Assembly (NCBI GenBank): GCA_030145845.1
Contig: JAIXHJ010000007.1
Location: 62,001 to 126,000 of the forward strand
Reading direction: 5' to 3'
DNA: 64,000 nt
Source of the DNA: Pseudomonadota bacterium
GTDB taxonomy: Bacteria > Pseudomonadota > Gammaproteobacteria > Pseudomonadales > Oceanobacteraceae
Both the position numbers and the translations under genes were made by a program. This document shows positions 44,631-55,592 of the stretch, piece by piece. Under the pieces are notes generated by a model, which saw only the letters and a list, made by a program, of their open reading frames with translations, was not told the origin of the DNA and made no database searches. Numbering within the stretch: the stretch's first letter is position 1; each line of letters starts with the position of its first letter.

Positions 44631-45368
44631 TTACAGTTCTTTCATCACCCGGCGCACTTCCGCCAGATGCCGGCGGCTGACCGCCACGCCTTCCGCCAGA
44701 CCGCGCAGACAGAGCTGATGACCGCCTTCATCCACCGCCTGCAACCGTTCCATACGCTGCTTCGCCACCAGCGTGCTGCGGTGGACGCGGATAAACAGCT
44801 GCGGGAATTCGTCTTCCAGCTGCTTCAGTGATTCATCAATCAGGGTTTCACCGTCCTCATGCAGCACGGTGACGTACTTCTGGTCAGCATGGCAGCAGAT
44901 AATACTCTCCAGCGGAATCAGCTGCAGGCCATTGTGGGTGCGGGCACTGAGGTGCGTGCGGCTGCCCGGTGCTGTTGCCGCCACGGCACTGGCCGGACGC
45001 TGGGCCAGCCATTCCCCGGCGCGCTGCAGCGCACGCGACAGATCTTCACGCCGTACCGGCTTAAGCAGATAGTCGAGCGCTTTCACCGCAAAGGCCTGCA
45101 GCGCGTGTTCATCATACGCCGTACAGAACACCAGCAGCGGTGGCTGCGGCAGCTGCTGCATTGCTGCGGCCACCTCCAGCCCGCTGCGTCCCGGCATCTG
45201 GATATCCAGTAACACCAGATCGGCTCCGTGCTGCTGCAGCCACGACAGCGCAGCACTGCCGTCACCGGCTTCACCGGCGCAGACAAAGTCATCGTGTTCC
45301 TGCAGCAGACGCTTCAGACGTTCACGCGCCAGCGGCTCATCATCCACCAGCAGCACCCGGTAACTCAT
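44631..45368 (-). CDS. algR: LytTR response regulator, AlgR-like
   Basis: 245 aa: receiver domain (about 1-120) with acidic pocket DDE, phospho-acceptor Asp near residue 54 in VLLDIQMPG and K in LLKPV, then a LytTR DNA-binding domain (about 140-245; CHADQKYVTVLHEDGETLIDESLKQLE, FIRVHRSTLV). In Pseudomonas AlgR controls alginate, type IV pili and virulence genes and sits next to algZ and argH, the same order as here. Overlaps algZ by 4 nt. Confidence 0.88.
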   Translation of the reverse strand: MSYRVLLVDDEPLARERLKRLLQEHDDFVCAGEAGDGSAALSWLQQHGADLVLLDIQMPGRSGLEVAAAMQQLPQPPLLVFCTAYDEHALQAFAVKALDYLLKPVRREDLSRALQRAGEWLAQRPASAVAATAPGSRTHLSARTHNGLQLIPLESIICCHADQKYVTVLHEDGETLIDESLKQLEDEFPQLFIRVHRSTLVAKQRMERLQAVDEGGHQLCLRGLAEGVAVSRRHLAEVRRVMKEL

Positions 45369-46435
45369 GCTTTACTCCCGTCGTATCCCACCCGCGGCAG
45401 CTGCAGACAGGCAATGTATTCGCCGTCCTTTTCTTCCGTCACCAGCCCGGCTTCCTCATCCAGTGCCAGCAGACGGGCACGGATATTGGTGTGCGCCATG
45501 CGGTTACCGCTGTCACTGCCGGCAGCGGCGTCACGGCTGTTGCGGATCACCAGCCACCAGCGGTCCGGATTGCGGCCACAGGCTTTGCACACCAGCTCAA
45601 CGCGGATATAGCCCGGTTGCGTACTGGGCTGAATGCCATGATAGACGGCGTTTTCCAGCAGCGGCTGCAGAATCAGCTGTGGCACTTTAACCGGTGGCAA
45701 GGCATCGGGCAGCTGCCATTCCACCTGCAACCGCTCCCCCAGCCTGACCTGTTCAATGGCCAGATAACGCCGCCCCAGTTCAATTTCCTGCGCCAGCGCG
45801 ACCTGGGCTTCATCATTTTTCAGCACCGCGCGGAACAGCTGCGCCAGATCGACCAGCATCTGCTCGGCCTTATCCGGGTCAACCATAATCAGCGATGCCA
45901 CGGTATTCAGGGTATTAAAGAAAAAGTGCGGGCGGATATTGGCCTGCAGGGCAGCAAGGCGCGATTTCAGCTCCGCCTGAGCCTTGAGCTTCCATTGACT
46001 CTGCACGTAAAAATAGCGCATCGCCATCGCGCCAAAGATGCTGCTGATCAGCACATTACGCAGCACCCAGGGCCAGTCGATCTGCCCAGTGTGCAGCGGC
46101 CACATCAGTTCACCGGTCACACTGACCAGCAGGGTCACCGAGGCGATCACCAGCATGGCCACCGCCGATACCGTTACCACCGGCAGCCGCACCAGAACCA
46201 CCCGCAGCTGACACAGGGCCGCCACCGACAACAGGCAGACCCACTGCACAAACAGGGACACCACACTGAAACGCTGCCAGGAATAATCGGGCAGGCTGCT
46301 TTCCATCAGGGTCAGCGCCAGCACCAGCGCCTCGCTCAGTGCCAGCAGGATAATCACTGCGCGGGTATTGCACAGGTCGGGCAGGAAGAAAGCTTCCAGT
46401 AAGTCCTGCTGTCCGTTACCTGAGTTCTTGGCCAC
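45365..46435 (-). CDS. algZ: Sensor histidine kinase, AlgZ/FimS-like
   Basis: 356 aa with about five or six N-terminal helices (20-160) and a LytS-type His_kinase domain: phospho-accepting H in QANIRPHFFFNTLNTVASL, and the N-box LILQPLLENAVYHGI. The G-box region is weak (GNRMAHTNIRARL), as in AlgZ, whose kinase activity has been debated. Likely partner of the overlapping AlgR-like gene. Divergent from argH by 150 bp. Confidence 0.86.
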   Translation of the reverse strand: MAKNSGNGQQDLLEAFFLPDLCNTRAVIILLALSEALVLALTLMESSLPDYSWQRFSVVSLFVQWVCLLSVAALCQLRVVLVRLPVVTVSAVAMLVIASVTLLVSVTGELMWPLHTGQIDWPWVLRNVLISSIFGAMAMRYFYVQSQWKLKAQAELKSRLAALQANIRPHFFFNTLNTVASLIMVDPDKAEQMLVDLAQLFRAVLKNDEAQVALAQEIELGRRYLAIEQVRLGERLQVEWQLPDALPPVKVPQLILQPLLENAVYHGIQPSTQPGYIRVELVCKACGRNPDRWWLVIRNSRDAAAGSDSGNRMAHTNIRARLLALDEEAGLVTEEKDGEYIACLQLPRVGYDGSKA

Positions 46436-46585
46436 CGTCAGTTCCTGCTGCTGTCAGACAGGCGCTAGTCTGTCCTGCCGCCGGTTTCAGGGCAAGGGCA
46501 TGAGTCACGAATGCGGGCGACAGATTGTGGCCGGACTGGTTATAATCCGCGCCGTTACTGAATTCTGCACCAGTCTGAGGTCATC

Positions 46586-47992
<1,407 letters not shown>

Positions 47993-48006
47993 GTTAAGAC
48001 AGAAAA

Positions 48007-48855
48007 ATGGATGCTCCAAAAAATCAGGGATTCGTTTATGCCGCCACGGGTCATCCGGGCTATACCGAATTAGCCATACGTTCGGCACTCAGCCTCAGGG
48101 CTCAGTGCCCGCACGCCAGGATTGATCTGTTCACCGATAAAGCCGTTGAAACGGATGTTTTTGATCAGGTACACATCAGCACCGATTCCTGGTTCCGGCC
48201 GAAAATTGATGCCCTGATAAACTCACGTTTTGAACAGACGGTGTATATCGATGCTGACACCCTGATCATCGACGATATCTCAGATATTTTCTTTCTCCTG
48301 CAACGCTACGACATTGCCGTCACTCAGGATCAGGGCCGTAACAGTAAGCACTGCCGGGAAATTCACAGTCTGGAGTTTCCACAATCATTCCCGACCCTGA
48401 ACGGTGGCCTGATCGCCGTTAACAAGCGCCCGGAGACCACCGCATTACTGCAGGCCTGGCGGGATATTCTCAAGGAAACGGGCTCGCGTAAGGACCAGCC
48501 GTCCCTGCGGGAATTGCTCTGGCAAAGCGAACTGCATATCGCTGTTCTGCCACCGGAATACAACGTCATGCATCTGCACTGGCTGGATTCCATCAACCAC
48601 CGCCACGGGCTGCCCAAAGTTATCCACAGCCCGAAAATGCACCGTTATTTTAAGAATAAAGGGAAGAAAATCGCCGGACTTTACCAGCTGCTGGGCGCAA
48701 ACCGGCTGAAACGGCTGCTGAAAATCCGCCGGGATACCGATTACCGCACTCTGCAGGACATCCCGGAAGATGTACTGTTCGGCGACCTCGGTACCTATTC
48801 CTGGCAGGACAGGCTACGCATCAAACGCATCAGAAAACGCTACCTGACCCGGTAA
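48007..48855 (+). CDS. GT-A-fold glycosyltransferase-like protein
   Basis: 282 aa with a nucleotide-sugar-transferase pattern: GFVYAATGHPGYTELAIRSALSLR at the N-terminus, a DxD metal motif in QTVYIDADTLIIDD and FPTLNGGLIAVNK. It resembles GT8/hypothetical glycosyltransferases; sugar and acceptor unknown. The C-terminal 70 residues are strongly basic. It lies 14 nt after argH, probably in the same transcript, with no other glycan gene nearby. Confidence 0.75.
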   Translation: MDAPKNQGFVYAATGHPGYTELAIRSALSLRAQCPHARIDLFTDKAVETDVFDQVHISTDSWFRPKIDALINSRFEQTVYIDADTLIIDDISDIFFLLQRYDIAVTQDQGRNSKHCREIHSLEFPQSFPTLNGGLIAVNKRPETTALLQAWRDILKETGSRKDQPSLRELLWQSELHIAVLPPEYNVMHLHWLDSINHRHGLPKVIHSPKMHRYFKNKGKKIAGLYQLLGANRLKRLLKIRRDTDYRTLQDIPEDVLFGDLGTYSWQDRLRIKRIRKRYLTR

Positions 48856-48864
48856 GGGCCAGGG

Positions 48865-49128
48865 TCAGGCTCCCGGTGCTTTCCGACGGAACAGCGCCTG
48901 AATATTCACCACCTGCACAAAGCGGAAGACCAGTACCGCGTGCATCACGCCGATAATGCCGCCGGCGGCATAGTCGCCACTGCCCAGCAGTTCCACCACC
49001 AGCAGCGGTAACACCAGAATCGGGAACCAGGCCAGATAGCGGTAAAACAGGCGTTCAAAGCGGGAACCCGGCAGGTCTTTCTGTGGCGTGCCGGTTGTTG
49101 CTGCGCTGTTGTTATTTTTCTTTGGCAT
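48865..49128 (-). CDS. Small two-helix membrane protein, unknown
   Basis: 87 aa: polar N-terminus (MPKKNNNSAATTG), then two helices (about 34-50, LAWFPILVLPLLVVELL, and 55-72) and a basic tail. ATG 49128 has a near-perfect GGAGG five nt upstream; in-frame codons further upstream are not supported. Family not recognised. Convergent with the glycosyltransferase gene and divergent from the solute-binding protein gene. Confidence 0.72.
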   Translation of the reverse strand: MPKKNNNSAATTGTPQKDLPGSRFERLFYRYLAWFPILVLPLLVVELLGSGDYAAGGIIGVMHAVLVFRFVQVVNIQALFRRKAPGA

Positions 49129-49291
49129 GAAGACCTCCGTTGAGCTGACTGACAGAGGACCACAGACCGACACCGCCACTCCATTAGGCCTTGGTATAGG
49201 TAGTTCTGACGCCATTAAGGTCATTTGCTGCCGGCAGGCCCAGCAGAGCAATGCTAATCTTAGGCAGATATTGTCTGAACCTGAGGTTTGT

Positions 49292-50248
49292 GTGCGCCGA
49301 GGCCTGCTCTGCCTGATTCTCTGCGGATGGCTGTCCCTGACAGCGGGCTGTTATTCAGTGCCGCCGCCCCTGCGCGTCGGTACCAATGTCTGGCCCGGCT
49401 ATGAACCACTGTATGTGGCGCGTTCCCTGGGCTACCTGCAGGATGAAGAGGTCCGTCTGGTCGAACTGCCCTCCGCCAGCGATGTAATGGATGCCCTGCG
49501 CCTCGGACATCTGGAAGCCGGAGCGCTGACGCTGGATGAAACCCTGTCGCTGCTGGCAGAAGGTGAAGATCTGGTGGTGGTGCTGGTGTTCGATATTTCC
49601 GCCGGCGCCGACGTCATCGTCGCGCGGGACAGTATCAGCCGTCTGCCGCAGCTGGCCGGCAAGACCATTGCAGTCGAAACCACTGCCGTCGGCGCCCTGA
49701 TGCTGCAGGCGGCGCTGAATATGGGTGGCCTGACGACAGATCAGGTTAATCTGGTCCACCTGCCACTGAGCGATCATCTGGCCGCCTTCCGCGCCCACCG
49801 CATCGACGCTGCCGTCACCTTTGAACCCTATGCCTCGCAACTGACCCGCGCCGGCGCCCATCAGCTGTTCGACAGCCGGGCCATTCCCGGACAGATTGTC
49901 GATGTGCTGGCCGTCCGCCGCGCGGCACTCGACGATTACCAGTATCAGCTGCGCCAGCTGATATCCGCTTACTTCCGTGCCCGCAATGATCTGCAGCAGC
50001 AGCCGCAAACCAGCCTGCCACTGTTCAATCAGCGCCTGAAAGTGGCGGAAGACGATCTGCCTCATCAGCTCGACGGGCTGGATCTGCCGGATGCCGCCAC
50101 CAACCGCCAACTGCTCAGCGGTAATCCATCACCACTGGAGAAAACCGCACGCCAGCTGGCCGTCGTTATGACCCGGCACAACCTGTTGCAGCAGCCGTTG
50201 CCGCTGAATGCCCTGACCCGGGCCGACTTTATCCGGGAGGCGCCATAA
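49292..50248 (+). CDS. SsuA/NMT1-type solute-binding lipoprotein
   Basis: 318 aa. A lipobox (SLTAGC) follows a short leader; the mature protein begins with the family hallmark VGTNVWPGYEPLYVARSLGYL and continues with a periplasmic-binding type-II fold (LAGKTIAVETTAVGALMLQAAL, FRAHRIDAAVTFEPYASQL). GTG 49292 has GAGG at ideal spacing. No permease or ATPase gene is next to it; instead its stop overlaps (TAATG) a GGDEF-EAL gene, suggesting a sensing role. Confidence 0.85.
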   Translation: MRRGLLCLILCGWLSLTAGCYSVPPPLRVGTNVWPGYEPLYVARSLGYLQDEEVRLVELPSASDVMDALRLGHLEAGALTLDETLSLLAEGEDLVVVLVFDISAGADVIVARDSISRLPQLAGKTIAVETTAVGALMLQAALNMGGLTTDQVNLVHLPLSDHLAAFRAHRIDAAVTFEPYASQLTRAGAHQLFDSRAIPGQIVDVLAVRRAALDDYQYQLRQLISAYFRARNDLQQQPQTSLPLFNQRLKVAEDDLPHQLDGLDLPDAATNRQLLSGNPSPLEKTARQLAVVMTRHNLLQQPLPLNALTRADFIREAP

Positions 50249-52701
50249 TGGCCGCTAAACGCTACTCCCTGCGGCGCGCCCTGCTCAGCTGGTCAGCACT
50301 GGCACTGGGGATCACCGCCCTGGTGGTCAGCTACTTCCTGTTTCAGGCCATGACCAGCCAGTTCGCCACCACCTGGCAGAGTAAAATGGATGCTGAGCTC
50401 AGTGCGCTGCGCCTGACCCTGCAGAATCAGTTGTCTCAGGGCGACTGGAGTCATGCGGACCAGAGCCTCAGCCGTATGGCCACCCGCCTGCATGTACGCC
50501 ACCTGCAGCTGATCGTGAATGACCGTGTCCGCCTCTCCACCCGCCGGGCAGAGCTGGGGGATACGGTCAGCGTACGGAACCTGCCAACCGGTTTCCGCCT
50601 TGCCGGCACCGAAGCACAGCATGCACAGCAGGAAGCGGAGTTTTTCCAGCTGCTGCCCGTCTCATTCCGCAGCGGCAATAAACTGCGCGACAACCAGCAG
50701 GCCTGGCTGCTGGCGCATTATGATGCCAGTCTGCAGTACCACCGGCTGCTCAGTCAGACCGCACAGAAAGTGGCACTGTTGCTGGCCATGCTGCTGCTCT
50801 ATACCCTGGGTCTGCAGTATCTGATCAAGCGTGAAGTACTGAAGCCGCTCGACCGGCTGGTGACCTTTACCCGCACCCTGCGCGATGGTCATCTGGGCAG
50901 CATGATCCGGACCCATGCCTCAGCCGAATTCACCCAGCTGGAAACCGCGTTCAACAGCCTCAGCCGCCACCTGCACCACTCCATGCAGCAGGTCCGTGAC
51001 CAGCACATGCGTGATCAGGCCTTCACCCGCGCGTTTCCCGACGTGGCTTTCCTGATCGACAACGAAGGCCATATCCGCAGCCGCTACGGCAGCGGCGAAA
51101 GCCCGATCCGCGCGCTGCAGGGTGATCTCAGCGGCCAGCCGTTCAGCAACTGGCTGAGCGAGCACGATGCGGCTCAGCAGGAGCGCTGCCGGCAACAGGC
51201 CATCATCAGCCAGGATACCGTCATCAGCGAATTCCGCCACGATGATTTCTATATCGAGTCACGCATGACGCCGCTGCTGGACGACAGTAACAGCCACGAT
51301 GTGCGTACTACCGGGGTGTTGTGGCTGATCCGCGATATCAGCGAGGTTAAACGCAAACAGCAGCTGATCGAATATCAGGCCAACTTCGACGCCCTGACCA
51401 GTCTCGCCAACCGCCGTTTCGCCATGCTGCATATCGACAAGAAAATGGCCCATGCGCGCCGGGTCGGACGCTATGGAGCCGCGCTGTTCATCGATCTGGA
51501 TCACTTCAAGAACATCAACGACTCCCTCGGCCACCCGGTGGGCGATAAACTGCTGATTGAAATGGGCTCGCGCCTGATCAGCGCCGTGCGTGAAGAAGAT
51601 ATGACCGCCCGTCTGGGAGGCGATGAATTCCTGCTGCTGGCGGACGAACTGGCGGAAAACCCGGAAACCGCGGCCACCCTGGCCGGTGAGCAGGCCGCCC
51701 GCCTGCTGGAGACCATCCGCCAGCCATTTCAGGTGGATATGCACAGCTTCCACCTGTCGGCCAGCATCGGTATTGCCGTCTACCCCTACCCGGATCAGGA
51801 AGCCGCTGACCTGATCCGCCAGGCGGATACCGCCATGTACCACGCCAAGTCCCAGGGCCGCAGCAGCATCAGCGTGTATACCGAAAACATGCAGCAGGAA
51901 ACGCAGGACAAACTGAATCTGTTCAACGACCTGCATCAGGCCATTATTGATCAGGCCTTCACCCTGGTGTTCCAGCCACAGCTGAACGACCGCGGCGACG
52001 TCAGCGGTGCCGAAGTGCTGTGCCGCTGGAGTAATAAAGGCACGCCGGTGCGGCCGGATATTTTCATTGCCGCCGCCGAAGAAACCAGCCTGATTGTGCC
52101 GCTCGGCCAGTGGATTCTGAGTGAGAGCTGCCGCACCCTGAAGCGCTGGCAGGAACAGCAGCTGTTGCCCGCCACCTTCGGCCGGCTGGCGGTTAATATC
52201 AGCCCGGTACAGTTTCTTGATCCTGGCTTTGAACAGCTGGTCGTCAGCGAAGTGGAAAACAACGGCCTCAGCCCGGATCAGCTGGAACTGGAAATCACCG
52301 AATCCATTTTCCTCGGTGATAAGGGCATTATCCGCAGCAAGATGGAAAACCTGCACCGGCAGGGATTCTCATTCGCTCTGGATGATTTCGGCACCGGCTA
52401 TTCCTCGCTCAATTACCTGCAGCACCTGCCGCTGGATAAACTGAAAATCGACCGTGCCTTCGTTATGGATATCAGTGATCAGGACCGCCCCGCGCGGATT
52501 GTGGATTCCATCATCCAGATGGGACGTAACCTGAATATGGACATCATCGCCGAAGGCGTGGAAACCGGTGAGCAGCGGGACTACCTGCAGGCCCGCTTCT
52601 GTCACCATTATCAGGGGTTCCTGTTCAGCCGGCCGCTGGCAGAAGAAGAATTTCTGCAGTTCCTGCGGCAGAATAAGGCATCCCGAACTGCTGAAGTCTG
52701 A
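50248..52701 (+). CDS. HAMP-PAS-GGDEF-EAL c-di-GMP protein
   Basis: 817 aa: helix 1 (about 14-34), a periplasmic domain (about 35-170), helix 2 (about 172-192), HAMP (about 195-250), a PAS-like segment (about 255-375), GGDEF (457-461, with an RxxD site REED 448-451) and EAL domain whose motif reads EVL (589-591). ELEITES, DDFGTGYS, KIDRAFV and AEGVE are intact, so both activities are possible. Translational coupling to the binding lipoprotein suggests that the loaded protein docks on the periplasmic domain. Confidence 0.92.
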   Translation: MAAKRYSLRRALLSWSALALGITALVVSYFLFQAMTSQFATTWQSKMDAELSALRLTLQNQLSQGDWSHADQSLSRMATRLHVRHLQLIVNDRVRLSTRRAELGDTVSVRNLPTGFRLAGTEAQHAQQEAEFFQLLPVSFRSGNKLRDNQQAWLLAHYDASLQYHRLLSQTAQKVALLLAMLLLYTLGLQYLIKREVLKPLDRLVTFTRTLRDGHLGSMIRTHASAEFTQLETAFNSLSRHLHHSMQQVRDQHMRDQAFTRAFPDVAFLIDNEGHIRSRYGSGESPIRALQGDLSGQPFSNWLSEHDAAQQERCRQQAIISQDTVISEFRHDDFYIESRMTPLLDDSNSHDVRTTGVLWLIRDISEVKRKQQLIEYQANFDALTSLANRRFAMLHIDKKMAHARRVGRYGAALFIDLDHFKNINDSLGHPVGDKLLIEMGSRLISAVREEDMTARLGGDEFLLLADELAENPETAATLAGEQAARLLETIRQPFQVDMHSFHLSASIGIAVYPYPDQEAADLIRQADTAMYHAKSQGRSSISVYTENMQQETQDKLNLFNDLHQAIIDQAFTLVFQPQLNDRGDVSGAEVLCRWSNKGTPVRPDIFIAAAEETSLIVPLGQWILSESCRTLKRWQEQQLLPATFGRLAVNISPVQFLDPGFEQLVVSEVENNGLSPDQLELEITESIFLGDKGIIRSKMENLHRQGFSFALDDFGTGYSSLNYLQHLPLDKLKIDRAFVMDISDQDRPARIVDSIIQMGRNLNMDIIAEGVETGEQRDYLQARFCHHYQGFLFSRPLAEEEFLQFLRQNKASRTAEV

Positions 52702-52704
52702 GCC

Positions 52705-53616
52705 GTGCTGCCACTGGTTTACCATCCCAATTATTCCTGTCCCTTCCCGCCGCAGCACCGCTTCGTGATGTCGAAGTTTGTGCGCCTGCACGACTATTGC
52801 CAGCAGCATGGGCTGATCGGACAGCACAACCTGCTCCGCCCGCAGGCTGCCTCACTGCAGGACCTCAGCCGCGCCCACAGCCGGGAATATCTGGCTGCCC
52901 TGTGTGATGAACGCCTTGATCCGCAGGCCTGGCGCCGCATCGGGCTGCCCTGGAGCCAGGGCCTGATCGACCGTACCCTGACAGCGCCCAACGGCACCCT
53001 GCTCAGCGCCCGTCTGGCGCTGCAGTACGGCATGAGCAGCCACCTCGCCGGCGGCACCCATCACGCCCATCACGATTTCGGCTCCGGTTTCTGCCTGATC
53101 AATGATCTTGCCTACACCGCATTAACATTGCTGCACACAGGAGAGGTGAAACGCATCCTGATTTTCGATCTGGATGTGCATCAGAGGGATGGGACGGCGG
53201 CGATTCTCGCTCATGAAGCGCAGGCTTTTACCTGCTCAGTGCACTGCGAGAAGAATTTTCCCTTCCGCAAGTCCGTCAGCGACCTGGATGTCGGACTGGA
53301 AACAGGGCTGGCCGACAGCGCCTATCTGGAGGTGGTGGAACAGACCCTGATCCGGCTGCTGGATGAACAGCAACCCGATCTGGTGCTGTACGATGCCGGC
53401 GCCGACGTCTGGGAACATGATGTGCTGGGCCATCTGAATATCAGCCTTAACGGTGTGCGCGAGCGTGATGAACGGGTGCTGCGCCACTGTCTGCAGCGCC
53501 ATATTCCGGTGACTACCGTGATCGGCGGGGGCTATGACAGCGACCATGAACGGCTGGCCCGGCGCCATGCCATCGTGGTGGAAACCGCGGCCCATCTGTT
53601 TCCCCAGTATCTGTAG
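52705..53616 (+). CDS. Histone deacetylase-like (acetylpolyamine/acetoin-type) hydrolase
   Basis: 303-aa class-II-like HDAC fold. The charge-relay histidines (GTHHAHHDFG, H119-H123) and zinc ligands D157/H159 (DLDVHQRDG) and the Asp in DAGADVWEHD (about 232) are all present, so it should be an active deacetylase; substrate unknown. GTG start 3 nt after the GGDEF-EAL stop makes it the third gene of that operon. Ends 6 bp from the convergent LysR stop. Confidence 0.88.
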   Translation: MLPLVYHPNYSCPFPPQHRFVMSKFVRLHDYCQQHGLIGQHNLLRPQAASLQDLSRAHSREYLAALCDERLDPQAWRRIGLPWSQGLIDRTLTAPNGTLLSARLALQYGMSSHLAGGTHHAHHDFGSGFCLINDLAYTALTLLHTGEVKRILIFDLDVHQRDGTAAILAHEAQAFTCSVHCEKNFPFRKSVSDLDVGLETGLADSAYLEVVEQTLIRLLDEQQPDLVLYDAGADVWEHDVLGHLNISLNGVRERDERVLRHCLQRHIPVTTVIGGGYDSDHERLARRHAIVVETAAHLFPQYL

Positions 53617-53622
53617 GTTTTC

Positions 53623-54534
53623 TCAGCTCAGCAGCCCGGTCAGCTGCTCTTTCAGCCACATCACCGCCGGGTCCCGGCTGGCCTTTTTATGCCAGTAAAG
53701 ATGCATTTCCAGCGGCGCCAGCGTCAGTGGCAGGGGGCGGATCAGGCAGTCTGGCTGCAACTGTGCCATATCCCGGGCGAAACTGTCCGGCAGCGTCAGC
53801 AGCAGATCGGTACTGCGCACCACCTGCATGGCGGCGTAATAATTCTGGCAGCGTAACGCCACCTGCCGCACCCGGCCCAGCCGGGTAAGGGCAAAATCCT
53901 CAACGCCCGGACCTTCTGCCCGGCTGGATACCAGCACATGCTGCGCCTGCAGATAGGTTTCCAGCTGCCAGGGCAGCGCCGCCAGCGGATGACTGCGACG
54001 CATCACCACCACCAGCCGCTCTTCGCCCATGGCCTGGTGCTCAATATCATCCGCCACCGGCAACAGCACATCGGCGGCAAAATCAATCTGCCCGGATGAC
54101 AACGCACTTTCCATATCGCGACGGGCAATGCGGACGCTGCGCAGCTGAATGCCCGGCGCCTGCGTCTGCAGCCGCGCCATCAGCGGCGGCAGGGCTGTGG
54201 CTTCCATCACATCCCGCGCCGCCAGGGTAAACACACGCGTTGCCCGGGCCGGATCAAAATTCAGCCCTTCGGTCAGGGTCGATTCCAGATCCTGCAGTGC
54301 CACCCGCACCCGGCCGACAATCGCCTTCGCCAGTGGTGTCGGTGCCACACCTTTGCCGGAGCGTTCAAATAATGGGTCATTAAAGCGCTCACGCAGCCGC
54401 CCCAGCGCATGACTGACCGCGGGTTGTGACAGGTGCAGACTCTCGGCGGCACGGGTCAGGTTGCCTTCGCGGTAAATGGCGTCGAAGACCACAAACAGGT
54501 TGAGATCGACTCTGGACAGATTCATACGCTGCAT
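53623..54534 (-). CDS. LysR family transcriptional regulator
   Basis: 303 aa: N-terminal winged helix (about 5-65, LTRAAESLHLSQPAVSHALGRLRERFNDPLF) and a C-terminal effector domain resembling the PBP2 LysR class near NahR/LinR-type regulators (SGKGVAPTPLA). GGTGGA lies 8 nt before the ATG. It is divergent from the lipoprotein gene, so that gene may be a target. Confidence 0.92.
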   Translation of the reverse strand: MQRMNLSRVDLNLFVVFDAIYREGNLTRAAESLHLSQPAVSHALGRLRERFNDPLFERSGKGVAPTPLAKAIVGRVRVALQDLESTLTEGLNFDPARATRVFTLAARDVMEATALPPLMARLQTQAPGIQLRSVRIARRDMESALSSGQIDFAADVLLPVADDIEHQAMGEERLVVVMRRSHPLAALPWQLETYLQAQHVLVSSRAEGPGVEDFALTRLGRVRQVALRCQNYYAAMQVVRSTDLLLTLPDSFARDMAQLQPDCLIRPLPLTLAPLEMHLYWHKKASRDPAVMWLKEQLTGLLS

Positions 54535-54653
54535 AATGATTATCCACCTGAATAAACAGAGTGAATTTTAACAAATGCATTGCCGTTTATCTCAGGTTCA
54601 TGTTTCTGCGCTATGGTTTTCTGGTTAATGACAAAACCAACAAGGAAGAAATC

Positions 54654-55520
54654 ATGAAACCAGGATCTGTATCCGCCCTCCGACTGCTTACTCTGCTGTT
54701 AACCAGCACCCTGCTGTCCGCCTGTGCCAGCCACCAGATCGGCCCCGAAGCTACCTTTGTATCGCCACAGGATCAGGCTGACCCGCCACTGGAAGTCTCC
54801 GCCGCTTTCCGGGGTGACCTCTGCAGCCCTCAGATCGGCTATCTGGTATTTTCCGTCCGCAATCCACAGGATAAATGGCAGCGCCTGCGCAATGTTGAAC
54901 TGCTGTATCCTTACGCCGGGCAGGAAGCCGGAGCTTTTACTGTTGTTAGCGGCAAAAAGCTGCTGGCCTGGGCCGATGCGCAGAATCTGAAAAACCAGCG
55001 CGAAAGCCATAATGCCAGTATGGCCAGGCTGGCCGCTCTCACGGTGTCCAGGGTCATGATTGAGGATGAAGATACCCGTGAGGCAGGCGCAGCCCTTGGG
55101 GCTGCAACGGTCGCGCAGAGTATCACGGCTTCGCTGTCGGCCTCGGCAACGGCAGCATCGAAGCCGGCAGGTGACCGTTCCAATCATATACTGGCAGATG
55201 AGCTGATTATTCCTCCCGGTATGGACCGTTCCTTCTGGACTCTGCTGTCGGCCACCCCGGAAGCACCACTGATGGGCTGGATCACCGTTCGCTATAGCGA
55301 TGAAAGGGGCATGCCCCACCAGTTTGTCGCCACCCTGCCCAGATGGGAACAATGCAACTGGCAGCAGTCCCGGGTCAGTTTCCTGAAAAAATGGGGACAG
55401 GAACAGGGGCTGATTGAGCGCAGCAATACGACGGACGGCCGTGATGCATTTTCCTCCCGCAAGCTGATGCAGCTCGAAGAGGAATATCAGGCGCAGCAAC
55501 AGGCCATGGCCAGTCAGTAG
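54654..55520 (+). CDS. Lipoprotein of unknown function
   Basis: 288 aa with a clear lipobox (LLSAC) after an N-terminal helix. The mature part contains a beta-rich section (VSAAFRGDLCSPQIGYLVFSVRNPQDKWQRLRNVELLYPY), an Ala-rich helix (EAGAALGAATVAQSITASLSASATAAS) and a Gln-rich tail. No family recognised. ATG 54654 has AAGGAAG upstream. It stands between a divergent LysR gene and the crotonase. Confidence 0.75.
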   Translation: MKPGSVSALRLLTLLLTSTLLSACASHQIGPEATFVSPQDQADPPLEVSAAFRGDLCSPQIGYLVFSVRNPQDKWQRLRNVELLYPYAGQEAGAFTVVSGKKLLAWADAQNLKNQRESHNASMARLAALTVSRVMIEDEDTREAGAALGAATVAQSITASLSASATAASKPAGDRSNHILADELIIPPGMDRSFWTLLSATPEAPLMGWITVRYSDERGMPHQFVATLPRWEQCNWQQSRVSFLKKWGQEQGLIERSNTTDGRDAFSSRKLMQLEEEYQAQQQAMASQ

Positions 55521-55592
55521 GGGCGGATTTGACCCGTTTTCATCCACGCCGTATCTTGACACTGTCAACATAACAACCCGACGGAGAAAACC

